From assembly GCF_963576675.1 (NCBI RefSeq), contig NC_088913.1:88845001-88909000 (forward strand): 64,000 bases of DNA, in the 5' to 3' direction. Source of the stretch: Euphorbia lathyris. Taxonomy: Eukaryota > Streptophyta > Magnoliopsida > Malpighiales > Euphorbiaceae. Each line of letters begins with the position of its first letter. Position 1 is the first letter of the stretch. Below are positions 33,274-42,997 of this stretch, in pieces. The notes below the pieces were generated by a model that saw only the letters and a list, made by a program, of their open reading frames with translations, was not told the origin of the DNA and made no database searches. Both the position numbers and the translations under genes were made by a program.

Positions 33274-34440
33274 ATGATCAAAGGAAACCAAAAAGTTGCT
33301 CAGGAGACGTATTCGGCTTCCTTGATGATCCGCCCGCAGTCTAAGGATGAAGAAGAGAAAGACCTTGCCGTAATGGCTATGGGTGAAATAGAAATGTACC
33401 TTATGGCGGATGAAAAACAGGTACGAATTATTAGGGGACTAAAAGGAGAGATTAAGGAATCCATTACAAAGGTTCTCCGTGAGTCGGATGATGTTTTTGC
33501 ATGGAAGGACAAAATCCTCCAAGGGATTAGTCCGGATGTAATCACTCATAAACTCAATATCACCGAGGATGCAGTCCCGATAGCACAAAAACGGAGGAAT
33601 CATGGTCTTGAGAGGCAGAAAGTAATAGAAGAGGAGATTTCTAAACTCAAAAAGTCGGACGCCATTGAAGAAGTATTTTACAAGCAATGGCTAGCGAATG
33701 TGGTACTAGTCAAAAAATCAGGCGGATCGTATCGCATGTGTATTGACTTCACTGATCTCAATAAAGCTTGTCCCAAAGACAACTACCCACTACCATGTAT
33801 TGATATTCTAGTAGATGGAACCGCGGGACATGCCATGTATTCCTTCACTGACGTGAAGTCAAGCTATCACTAGATCCCGATGGAGCCTTCAGACAGGATC
33901 AAAACTTCGTTCGTGACTCACCAGGTGACCTATTGCTTTAAGGTCGTGCCCTTTGGGATTAAAAATGCAGGGGCAACCTACCAACGGATGATGAACAAAA
34001 TATTCGAGGAAAGCAAAGGTGATAACTTTTCTATCTACGTAGATGATATGATCATCAAGAGTACCACTGTGGAAAAGCATGCAGATGACATAAAAGAGGT
34101 CCTGGGAGTGCTCCGTCATCATAACATCAAGTTGAATCCGGAGAAATGTACTTTTGGGGCGACGTATGGAAAATTCCTGGGATTCATGATCAGCCAGAAA
34201 GGGGTGAGCCCAAACCTAGACAAGATTAAGGTTGTTTTGTATATGAAGACACCACAGAACGTTAAAGAGGTGCAGCGTCTTAATGGGCGTATTGTGGCCT
34301 TGGGCAGGTTTATCTCATGTTCAGCCCGTAGGTGTCAACCCTTCTATGAGGTGATTAAAAAGCAAAAGGCATTCAAGTGGAACGCGGATTGTAAGCAAGC
34401 TTTTGAAGGGATTAAACGCTTCCTCACGGAACCACCTCTC
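33274..34440 (+). pseudogene. Tat reverse transcriptase
   Basis: Open except for a TAG at 33871 where relatives have Gln in SSYHQI. Landmarks: WLANVVLVKKSGGSYRMCID, then FTDLNKACPKDNYPLP, VPFGIKNAGATYQRMM, and the catalytic YVDDMIIKS. The thumb/connection follows (FLGFMISQKGVSPN). The gypsy-type RNase H that normally follows is missing: the frame passes from FLTEPP directly to the aRNH start. Confidence 0.92.
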
Positions 34441-34848
34441 GAAGAATGGACGATGTACACTGATGGAGCCTGTTTGGCTGAGGATGCGGGTATAGGCATC
34501 GTGATCAAAGGGCCGCAATATATAAAATTGCACTATGCAGCAAAATTGGACTTCCTCGCAACCAACAATGCAGCAGAGTACGAGGCCCTAATATTGGGAC
34601 TACGCTTATTAAAAGAAATTACTCCTGAGTGGGTCGTGATCTATAGTGATTCCAAGTTAATGGTCAACCAGGTAATTAAAAATTTTGAGGTGAAGGATGA
34701 CATCTTGGCTAAATATGTTGAAGAGGTCAAAAAGTTGTTGAACTACCTCGAAGTTAAAGAAACCAAGTGGGAGCTAGTCCATGTGCCAAGAGGATCTAAC
34801 ACAGAGGCTGATCACCTAGCTAAAATGGCTTCAAGAAAGGAACACTAG
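34441..34848 (+). pseudogene. Tat archaeal-type RNase H (aRNH)
   Basis: Catalytic residues appear in order: D in YTDGAC, E in NNAAEYEALILGL, D in IYSDSKLMVNQV, D in GSNTEADHLAKMAS. This extra RNase H is a Tat-lineage feature. In frame with the reverse transcriptase; ends in a TAG at 34846, after which the same frame continues into integrase. Confidence 0.88.
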
Positions 34849-34878
34849 GCGGACCTACAATGCCCGTTCGAAGTCAAT

Positions 34879-36177
34879 ATGGCACCAGCATTCACCTCAG
34901 AAACAGTATCCCTGCTTGCATCCGTTGAAAGTGATTGGAGATCGTCGATCCGCCAATACCTGGTAGATGGAACTTTGCCTCAGGACAAGGAAGAAGCCCG
35001 ACGGACGGTAAGAAAAGCGGCTTATTTATCTGTGATAAATGATTTCCTATACAGAAAGTCTTTTGGGCATCCCTGGTTGAAATGCATCGTGACAAAGGAG
35101 GGACAACAAATCCTTAAAGAGTTACATGAAGGCCTATGCGGAGCCCATGAAGCATCAGCTTCCATTTTGAATAAATCTAGGTTAGCAGGATTTTATTGGC
35201 CCACGGTGGAACTTAATGCTCAAAAGCTAGTAGAGTCTTGCCACAATTGTCAGGTTCATGTGAATGAATCTCACACGGCAAAGCACCTTCAGAGGCCCAT
35301 CATCAAAGGCCGACCCTTTGCTGTTTGGGGGATTGATATCGTTGGTCCGTTCCCTCCTACCAATAGACAGAGAAAGTATGTGGTGGTAGTCGTGGATCAT
35401 TTTACCAAATGGGTAGAGGCCGAGCCTGTCTCCTCTATAAATGCTGAACGAATGGTAGAATTCATCAAAGACAATATTGTTGGAAGGTATGGAGTTCCCC
35501 ACACAATTATCACTGACAATGGGACGCAATTCAATTATGGAGAGTTCAAAGCTTTCTGCGAGCGCTTGGGCATTCAGAACAGGTTCGCCTCTGTTTATTA
35601 CCCTCAATCTAATGGGATGACCGAAGTCACGAATAGGACAATTGTTAAAGGCATAAAGAAAAGGCTGGGGGAGCATAACAAAAAGTGGGAAGATCAGTTG
35701 ATGAGCATTCTATGGGCGTATCGAACCACTCCCCGAACAACCACATGTGAAACACCATTCGCCCTTTCCCATGGTGTAGAAGCTGTAATCCCTGTCGAGA
35801 TACAGGCCCCAAGTGATAGAGTTGCATTCTATTGTGAAGATAAAAATGACCAAAGGTTGAAAGAGAATCTTGATCAACTGGAGGTAAAAAAGGAGAAGGC
35901 GTATGTACGTATGGCAGCCTACAAGCAGCGGATCGCAGCTTATCATAATAAAAATGTAAAGCTTGTAAATCTGGATGTGTGGGATCTCGTGCTTCGAAAG
36001 GCGGACAAAATCCAATCTGTAGAAGGCAGAGGAAAGCTGGGGATCACCTAGACGGGACCGTACAAAATAATCGCAAAGATTGGACCTGCCACATTTAAAA
36101 TTCAAGACATGGAAGGAAATACTCTGTCACGTACGTAGAACATTCAGAACCTCTGCAAATATTTCTCCAGAAAATAG
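34879..36177 (+). pseudogene. Tat integrase
   Basis: HHCC zinc region (HEGLCGAHEA ... CHNCQVH), then a complete D-D-35-E core: D153 (WGIDIVGPF), D213 (TDNGTQF) and E249 (MTEVTNRT), numbering from the ATG at 34879. The C-terminal GPYKIIAKIG / NLCKYF region follows TAG codons at 36049 and 36136, both at positions where relatives usually have Trp. Catalytic residues are intact. Confidence 0.9.
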
Positions 36178-36840
36178 AATGTAATCAAGGTCTTGAGTAC
36201 TCTTTTTCCTTTAGTAAGTTTTTATCCCATGAGGTTTTTCTTATTAAAGGTTTTAATGAGGCTCACATGTGAGACCCGCTTGCTGTAATAAGGCGCATTG
36301 CCATTCAATGAAAAGCACTTTTTATCCTGTCCATTCTTTTTCAGTATTTTCTTGTAGCAATATGAATATTCCCGACTAAAAAGGAAGGGGGGCAACTAAC
36401 GCATTCCCACAAATAGAGCAATGTTGTTACGCCATAACTGCTTTCTCTACTTTCTCCTCAAAGATGGAGAACAATCTCCTAGGCGAATCAATCCCTAATT
36501 GATCACCGTCAGAGATAGAGTTAGAACATTTCTCGGACGCGAGATCTTTACACTCTCATATACTTTTTCCCCAAAAGAAATTCCAAAGTCTTGGTAGCGG
36601 ATTGGCTCACCTCAAAGATAGGGAGCAAATAGATCGCTTAAGATAGCTTAACTCTCTCTAAGAGGTAAAAGCTTCAAAGCCTTCAAAAAAGGCGTGAATA
36701 CCAAGGAATGGCTGGACGCCTACTTCGGATCAAACATTAAATCTTAAAACCCACGAGTTTTACTTGCTAAAAAATATAAAGCAAGAAAGAAAAACCCAAC
36801 GGTTGTTCAAAAGGGATTAAGTTAAATTGTACGCAAATTA
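36178..36840 (+). other. Tat 3' non-coding region
   Basis: Includes GAGGTTTTTCTTATTAAAGG and TTTTAATGAGGC, words common after integrase in Tat elements. No ORF. Confidence 0.6.
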
Positions 36841-36852
36841 CATTTAAAAACA

Positions 36853-38904
36853 TTAAACAGGAGAATTTTTTCCCGCATCTTTCACAATAAATGCGCCCTC
36901 TGCAGTAAGAGCTCCTCTTGGAGAAACGATGCTCTCAATCAACTCATTGCTACTGTCATCCGCCTTGCCATCTGTCTTGTCATCCGCCTTCAAGGATGCT
37001 TCACTAGTATCTTTGGATTCGAGATCAATGACGGGTTTGGTCTCTTCGATATATCCAATCATCACCTTTCGGATGTGATCACGGATGAAATCATGAACGT
37101 TCGGGATCTTGCGATATTTGAGGACAACTTCGACATCCGGAACAACATACTCTGGATCCTCGAAATCAATCTCAGGATGAGCAAGCCGGATGTACTCCAT
37201 GATCCACTCTCCGTAATAATATGCACGCTCTCCAGCCAGGATCTCTGCATCAACTAAAGCATCCTTATGATGCTTATCATCATCCTCCATCTTCTCCTTC
37301 AGACGGAGAATCTCTGCGTCTTTACTCGCGTTCAGAGCAATAGCAGAGGTGACATTTGTATTAGCCACTGCAACTTCTTTCTCCAGCCTCTGAATAGTTG
37401 CCTTATCCGCTACCCCTTGCTACACTTCCGCTTCCAAGGAACGCATGTGTGTATATGCCTATCAAAAGGGAACACACGTCAGCTCACTTTCATCCGAGTG
37501 ATATAAAATTTAAAGAGGGGCAAACTCACCAGAAGAAGTTCCCTTTTTTCCCATCATTGTATGGGCGGATCTGGAGGACGTACTCAGATCATCTTGCGCT
37601 TCGGCGAGTTGACCAAGGGCCTCGTCAACATCATTAATGACGGATTCATCATTCACAGACCCTTTTCAGCCAAATCTAGCAAGCCAGTAATTCCCCAGGT
37701 CAGGTTTCGCCACCTAAGTAAAGAATAAGAAGCAAATGGTTAAGATTCAAGCAAAAAAAAAAGAGAATGCAATAGGATGAATACCTTCTCCAGAGCCCCC
37801 ATTGGCTTTTCAGCCCTAATAGCATCCGCTATTAACTTCCCACTACCCGGCATTCCAGATCTCCTCTTCTTTTGTAGGGGAAGATCTGCAACATCGGCAA
37901 CATGACGCTTTCCAGAGTTCTGGAGGGGATCCACCACTTGCTTGTCTTTTTGAGTCACTTGAGCCGCCTCCTCCTTCTTCTTTTTGCGCATCTCTACAAG
38001 GGCACGACTTGCCTCAGATAAACCCCTGACAAGGGAACAAAAATAATCAAAAGGAAAGAACTAAGGTACCTTCTTCAAGATGATAAAACTTGACATAAGT
38101 AAGCTCTTTTCCTTCACGGCAAATTAGGGGAATGTCATTCAGCATGAATTTCAGGGCGTCGGCGTATGTCCAAGCATCCGCCTTAATGCTTTTCATAAGG
38201 TCTGCCACCTCCTCATCACTATATGTCAATATACGCAGATCCCCGCCCATGTGAGGGGGTTTAGCATTCCAAACTGAAGGGAATCCCAGAGGCTCTTCCT
38301 TCTTCACTTTGACAAAGAAAAACTTTTTGTCCCAGAGATGGACGTTTGACATCTTTCTGTTGAAAGGCGAATAAGACTTGAACTTGACGAACGTGTAGAA
38401 AGACTCAGATTTCCGCTTTGTAGGTTTATGAAGGAACCGAAAGACACGGGGATTACAGACGACTCCTAAGTTTGAAGCCAAGAAGCATTCCAAAGCCACA
38501 TCTAACCAACCATTTGGATGTAGCTGACTGACGGTGATATCAAAGTACGCCAGGATATCAGCTATCATCTAGGGAATAGGAAGGCAGAACCCTCTCTCCA
38601 TGTGGCAACTATATACCGACAAATATCCTAATGGCGGACAGGCGGGTCGCTGATGTGCATCCGCCAAACTAGTCTCATAATTTTTAATCCACGAATAGCG
38701 ATCCGCCAAATCAGCTAGATCTGCGGCGCTCATGCGAGATGGGGCGGATTCCGCTCGAGGCACCTTTTTCCTATTGGGAGCTGAGGTTGAAGCCTCCATC
38801 CCGAAAAGTCTCCTAGAATCTATAGTCGGAGTTTTACGGGTCCCGACGGTGGGAAAAATTCGAGTTCTAACTAAATGGGTTCTACGATTCCTACTCTTCT
38901 TCAC
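36853..38904 (-). pseudogene. antisense accessory gene of the Tat element
   Basis: On the strand opposite pol, between integrase and the 3' LTR, four segments form a gene-like series. 38904-38047 is one frame with a TAG at about 38571; its core (SQLHPNGWLDVALECFLAS, SFYTFVKFKS, KKFFFVKVKKEEP) resembles the plant 'putative gypsy type transposon' domain (PF04195-like). A Lys-rich segment (37992-37740) and a coiled-coil segment (37368-36853, ILRLKEKMEDDDK) follow. GT/AG borders are visible (GAAG|GTACC near 38070; TTGTCAG near 38025) but the phases do not join, so either the intron model is wrong or a frameshift exists. Extra antisense ORFs are known in Tat-lineage elements; function unknown. Confidence 0.7.
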
Positions 38905-39333
38905 CTAGTTACTAAAAAACCAACTAAGCGAGTTTTCAAAAGAACTAGAACACTCAGAGGAATAAGTCCAACTAATTTGAATCTTCGAAGAAGCAGAATA
39001 TAAATTAAACAACTCAGAAGTAGACCCAGATGAAGAACTTATAAAAACCCAACAAAACAAAACGGAAGAGTTCACTTACATAACAATGAAGGTTTTCGAA
39101 AAGGTTCTTGCTTCTGGAGAGAGCTCTGAGAAAACTCGAACGAAAATTAGAAAATGAAATGCAAATGATGAAAGATGAGGAGGAAGATAAAGAAAAGCGC
39201 AACTTACTGCATCGGACGATGTGCAAAGGACACATGTCGTGTGATGGATGGTCTCGAACAGAGTGACCATCAATGCAACTCAATATGACGGCACGCTAAG
39301 AAGTCCAAAAGTCCTAAAAGACTTTCAAGACAT

Positions 39334-39350
39334 TTTAGGGGGGGAGCTTC
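39334..39350 (+). other. polypurine tract of the Tat element
   Basis: TTTTAGGGGGGGAGCTTC ends directly at the start of the 3' LTR (39351). Primer for plus-strand DNA synthesis. Confidence 0.85.
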
Positions 39351-39875
39351 TGATAACAACGCCATATTTTCCTAGGGACCAAAGGAGATATTTACTGAAA
39401 CGACCACGTATAGAAGCGGCTTGTAAAGGAGGATGGCGTATCACACATGTAATCCGAAGGCGGATCACGAAGGCTCCGCCATACGAGATCCGTAGTCAAA
39501 CCTACGAGAGATTCGCCATCACCCTTCGATCCGTCTTGCAGGCAGCTGAGCCGACTCTTCAATATAAACAGTAAATGGGCCATTAATGAGCTAACGGCCC
39601 TACTTAAAGGAAACCTGTAACCGCCATTAACCACCATTAATGGAACATTAATGGAGACTTTCTGATCACCTTAGGGTTACAACTACATGACTATATATAG
39701 CTTACAACTCAAGCTATCAAGGTACACTTACACACAACCCTAGAAACACAACTTTGTCAATTTAGTTTATTCATTCGTTTATTATACTGACTTTTGCATC
39801 GGAGCTTCCCCCCGTCGAACCCAACGACGCCCCCACAGGGACGGAAGTTAATCGGAAATTCTTCACTAGTCATCA
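39351..39875 (+). repeat. 3' LTR of the Tat element
   Basis: TGATAACAACGCC...TCATCA, 525 bp, about 96% identical to the 5' LTR by eye; TATATATAG at about 39692. Followed by the target duplication GAGTG. Confidence 0.9.
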
Positions 39876-40273
39876 GAGTGTGATTAAAAAAGGAAGAGAT
39901 AAATTATAAATTTTTGTTGGGATTGATAGGTGAGAAAGACTTTGAGATAAATTAGGGAATTGATGCCCAAAGCTTTTATTAGGAAATTTGGAAAGAATCT
40001 GAGATAAATTAGGGAATTTAGAAAAACTATTTAATAACTGATGCCAATGTTTTTTATTTGGAAAAACTAATTTGGAAAGACTCTAATAACAACGTTTTTA
40101 ATCAACTATAATTTTTTTTTAATTTAATCAAGTATAATTTAATAGGTACTAATACATTATTATAATTGGGGTCCTTTTCAATCTTGGACAGACGCCCCTT
40201 CTATTCATGCTCAGGAATGGGCCTGGTGTAGAATATGAGGGATGTGTATGCCGAGAATTTGGTGAGGGGGTTA

Positions 40274-41286
40274 GACCCTGTTCTTTATTACTTAATTTCA
40301 GTAACAATCATTTCAGTTCAGTTCAGTTCAATTCAGTTCAGTTCAGTTCAGTTCAGTTCAATTCAGTTCAGTTCAGTTCAACATTCAGTTTCAGCATCCA
40401 GTTTCAGTATTCAGTAATTTATCATTATTTATTATATTATAATTATTTATATATAATTTATTATAATAATAATTATTATTTATCTATAATTTATCATTAT
40501 TTATTATTATTATTATTATTATTTATAGTTTATCATTATCTATAAATTAGATAAAAGTCAAGAAATGATAGTTTATTAAAGTATATATGGTTTAATAAAA
40601 AATAAATAAAACAAAAGTATGCATCCATATTTAAAAATTAGGAATTGCATTCATATTATGAATTATTTTTCAAATTTATCCAATTTATCGATGTTAGGGA
40701 TAAAATTACTTCTGACCCAAAACGTTATTTTTGCACTTTAACCCTTAATTAAAATAAAAAGTTAAGAGTTTGTATTCATATGAAGATTTGTATTTAATTT
40801 CATAAGCTTTAAATTATATATAAATTTGTGTTTGTATGTAATTTGTATTTTTAATTTAAATTAGACTTATTTTTATTTAATGTCATAGGCTTTTATCGAG
40901 CCAAGATTTTATCATCTCGGGCTTTTATTTGATATTCAATTTAGTTTTATCTTTAATAATATATTTATTTATTATTGATATTATTAAATTTATTAGAACC
41001 ATTATTATTATTATTATTATTATAAGTTCATTAATGTCCAATATTATCATGAAAATTATTTTAAAGTTTAATATCATCATTATTGTTAAGTTCGGTTAAG
41101 TTCGGTAGCATTCAGTTAAGTTCAGTAACATTCAGTTAAGTTCAGTATTCAGTAGTATTCAGTTAAATTCAGTTCAGTATTCAGCAGTATTCAGTTCAGT
41201 TCAATTCAGTCCAGTTCAATTCAGTTCAGTTCAATTCAGTTCAGTTCAGTTCAGTTCAGTTTTTTTCAACGATAAAGAACAGAGCC
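40274..41286. mobile_element. Harbinger-like MITE with TTCAG arrays
   Basis: Ends GACCCTGTTCTTTA and TAAAGAACAGAGCC are inverted (with an A/T-rich junction at the right), flanked by TTA at 40271 and 41287, the PIF/Harbinger target duplication. Long (TTCAG)n / TTCAAT arrays sit at 40310-40390 and about 41095-41265, close to each end. The 1-kb interior is AT-rich and non-coding. Confidence 0.6.
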
Positions 41287-41430
41287 TTAGTCGCATAGCA
41301 GATGCAGAATAGAGAGGCCGAGTGAAAAAATGAACTGATTTTGAATGGTGGACCCTTTGCATTCGTCAAAAGCACGTAAGGTAAAGTGGGAAAACTTAGT
41401 TTTGGACTTTTGCGGACAGAAACTGACGCA

Positions 41431-41972
41431 GGGAATTACACCTATAGCCACTGAATTTTACTTATTTTAACATTATGGCCACTAAACTTTTAATTTTAAC
41501 GGTAAGATCACTAAACTTTATATTTTTTAACGCCAGTTGCCATTTAACTTTAACCAAGTCCACAAAATGACCGTTAACGATCTCAAAATGAAAATATTCA
41601 AGAATTAAAGTTGTTCAGAATCACATTTACCATGAAACCATATATTTTATTTTCCAAAATGACTTTGTTTTTAGTTTTTTCTTTCTAAAATTCACACTCT
41701 CTCATAACCAAACAACACCTAAATTATCTTAAAACGAAAATTTTCAAAAATTAAAGTTCCTTAGAACATTATTAACTCTTCGATTTTTTTATTATCATTA
41801 ACTCTTCGATTTTTTTTTATTTTCAGCCCGTCAGCGGTCGTTTTGAGGCGTTGAGTGACCACCGTCAGTGTTAAAAAAATGTAAAATTCAGTGATTGTAC
41901 TGTTAAGAATTGACGTTCAGTGGTAACAATGTTAAATGGATAAAGTTCAGTGGCCATGGGTGTAATTTACCC
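41431..41972. mobile_element. small TIR element, relative of 15913-18937
   Basis: Left GGGAATTACACCTATAGCCA and right GGCCATGGGTGTAATTTACC are inverted over about 60 bp of similar ACTGAA.TTTTA words. Its middle contains the site (ATTAACTCTTC) at which the MULE sits in the larger relative. No clear target duplication. Confidence 0.6.
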
Positions 41973-41984
41973 AAATAAAATGAG

Positions 41985-42159
41985 AAAAATTGACTTGATC
42001 AGGTGCTGAGAAATTACTTGGAATACGATCAAGCAAGGATGGTAGCAAAGCATCGGTTGATGAAGTACCCGCAGCAGACGATATCCATGAAAACGGAAAA
42101 TTTTCTTCACGAAATGTAACATTTTTACAAATATAAACATGCGAAGATGATGTATCCAA
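41985..42159 (-). pseudogene. Ty1/copia integrase C-terminal fragment
   Basis: The minus-strand frame reads HVYICKNVTFREENFPFS, the conserved ...YxSRxVxFxExxFPF segment between copia integrase and reverse transcriptase, followed by Ser/Thr-rich linker. Cut at both sides; the TIR element abuts its 3' side. Confidence 0.55.
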
Positions 42160-42990
42160 TCAAATATACATACAAAAAAAAATGATTTTATCGACAGAGT
42201 ATCAATTTAGATATTGATAACGGAACATGATATATCGTTAATATTAATCCGTTAAGTTCCGATTTCTCTTTTTATGTACAATTGACAAAACTTAATGAAA
42301 TAATATGAATGATATGTCTGTCACGTTCCGTTATTGAAACATAAATTAGTACTTTTTTTTTAACTTTAAACATACATTGATACTCTTACAGTAATAAAAT
42401 GGAAACCAGAGAGATTTTGTTACAATGGAAGGAAGAAGGTCGAACAAGAAGAAGAAGAAGAGAGACATTTGGTTTCCTCTCAAAGTCCAAGGAGAAGAAA
42501 AAGGGGATCCACATGATATCAAGTACAAAAGCCACATTAAGTACAACACGCCACTTCTAATTGATTGCTTCAAGGGCCTTTTAGTCTTTGTACAAAGGCT
42601 AGGGGCAATTCCGACTTTTCACACAAGCAGTAGATTTTAGAAGAAGCTTGATCAGCTTATCATGGAATCAACCACACTCAAGCACACCACAAATCCATCT
42701 CCACCATCCATTGCAATCATTTAGATCAATGGCCACAATTAGGACACTTGTTTTTATTTTTCTTGCTCTTTAAGTTTGCTTGATAGGCACACCTAACATT
42801 TCAATATAAATGTAATAGTTAGCTATGGTTTTAGCCCTAATGAGAAATACAAGATATTGATTTCTTTCCTTTAGTTTATGTTAAAATGGAAGAAAATTAC
42901 ATAAAACTCTCATACAATCAAACCTTCTGTCTTTCTTACTCTAAATTCTATAAATTTCACTTAATTAAAACCCAATAATATAATTATGAT
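42160..42990. other. unclassified, possibly LTR-like
   Basis: The part 42420-42950 has the look of an LTR R/U5 region (GATATCAAGTACAAAAGCC, later TATAAATGTAATAG and GTTTTAGCCCTAATGAG) but no ends or partner were found. A 71-codon frame starting ATGGAAGGAAGAAGG is probably not a gene. Confidence 0.3.
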
Positions 42991-42997
42991 TTTTCTA

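Larger units (their letters stand above)
23079..39875 (+). mobile_element. Tat-lineage Ty3/gypsy element, near full length but inactive
   Basis: 5' LTR 23079-23602 and 3' LTR 39351-39875, flanked by a 5-bp duplication GAGTG (23074-23078, 39876-39880) inside a hAT element. Order: gag, protease, reverse transcriptase, an archaeal-type RNase H, integrase, then a long 3' region with an antisense gene and a G-rich polypurine tract. Lineage is assigned from the gag zinc-finger type (GHDTDACW then EIERLIERGKL) and the aRNH. The LTRs differ at roughly 19 sites by eye. Removing the two nested elements in gag leaves about 10 kb. Confidence 0.92.
22491..40225. mobile_element. non-autonomous hAT element (copy 2), split by a gypsy element
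   Basis: Left part 22491-23078 and right part 39881-40225 align end to end with hAT copy 1 at 2105-3071. The right end is CTCAGGAATGGGCCTG; the left is degraded (AAGAGCGGATCCTGAT). Flanks GTGTAGAT (22483-22490) and GTGTAGAA (40226-40233) are an 8-bp duplication with one mismatch. The two halves total about 930 bp. Confidence 0.82.

Noticed and set aside
33130..36138. Recoding of TAG as an amino acid in the Tat pol
   Set aside because: TAG replaces Gln in one place and apparently Trp in others, so no single suppressor would restore the protein. Deamination decay explains it better, and gag carries TAA stops as well.
42425..42640. 71-codon frame starting ATGGAAGGAAGAAGG
   Set aside because: Lys/Arg-rich low-complexity start, no domain, and LTR-like surroundings.
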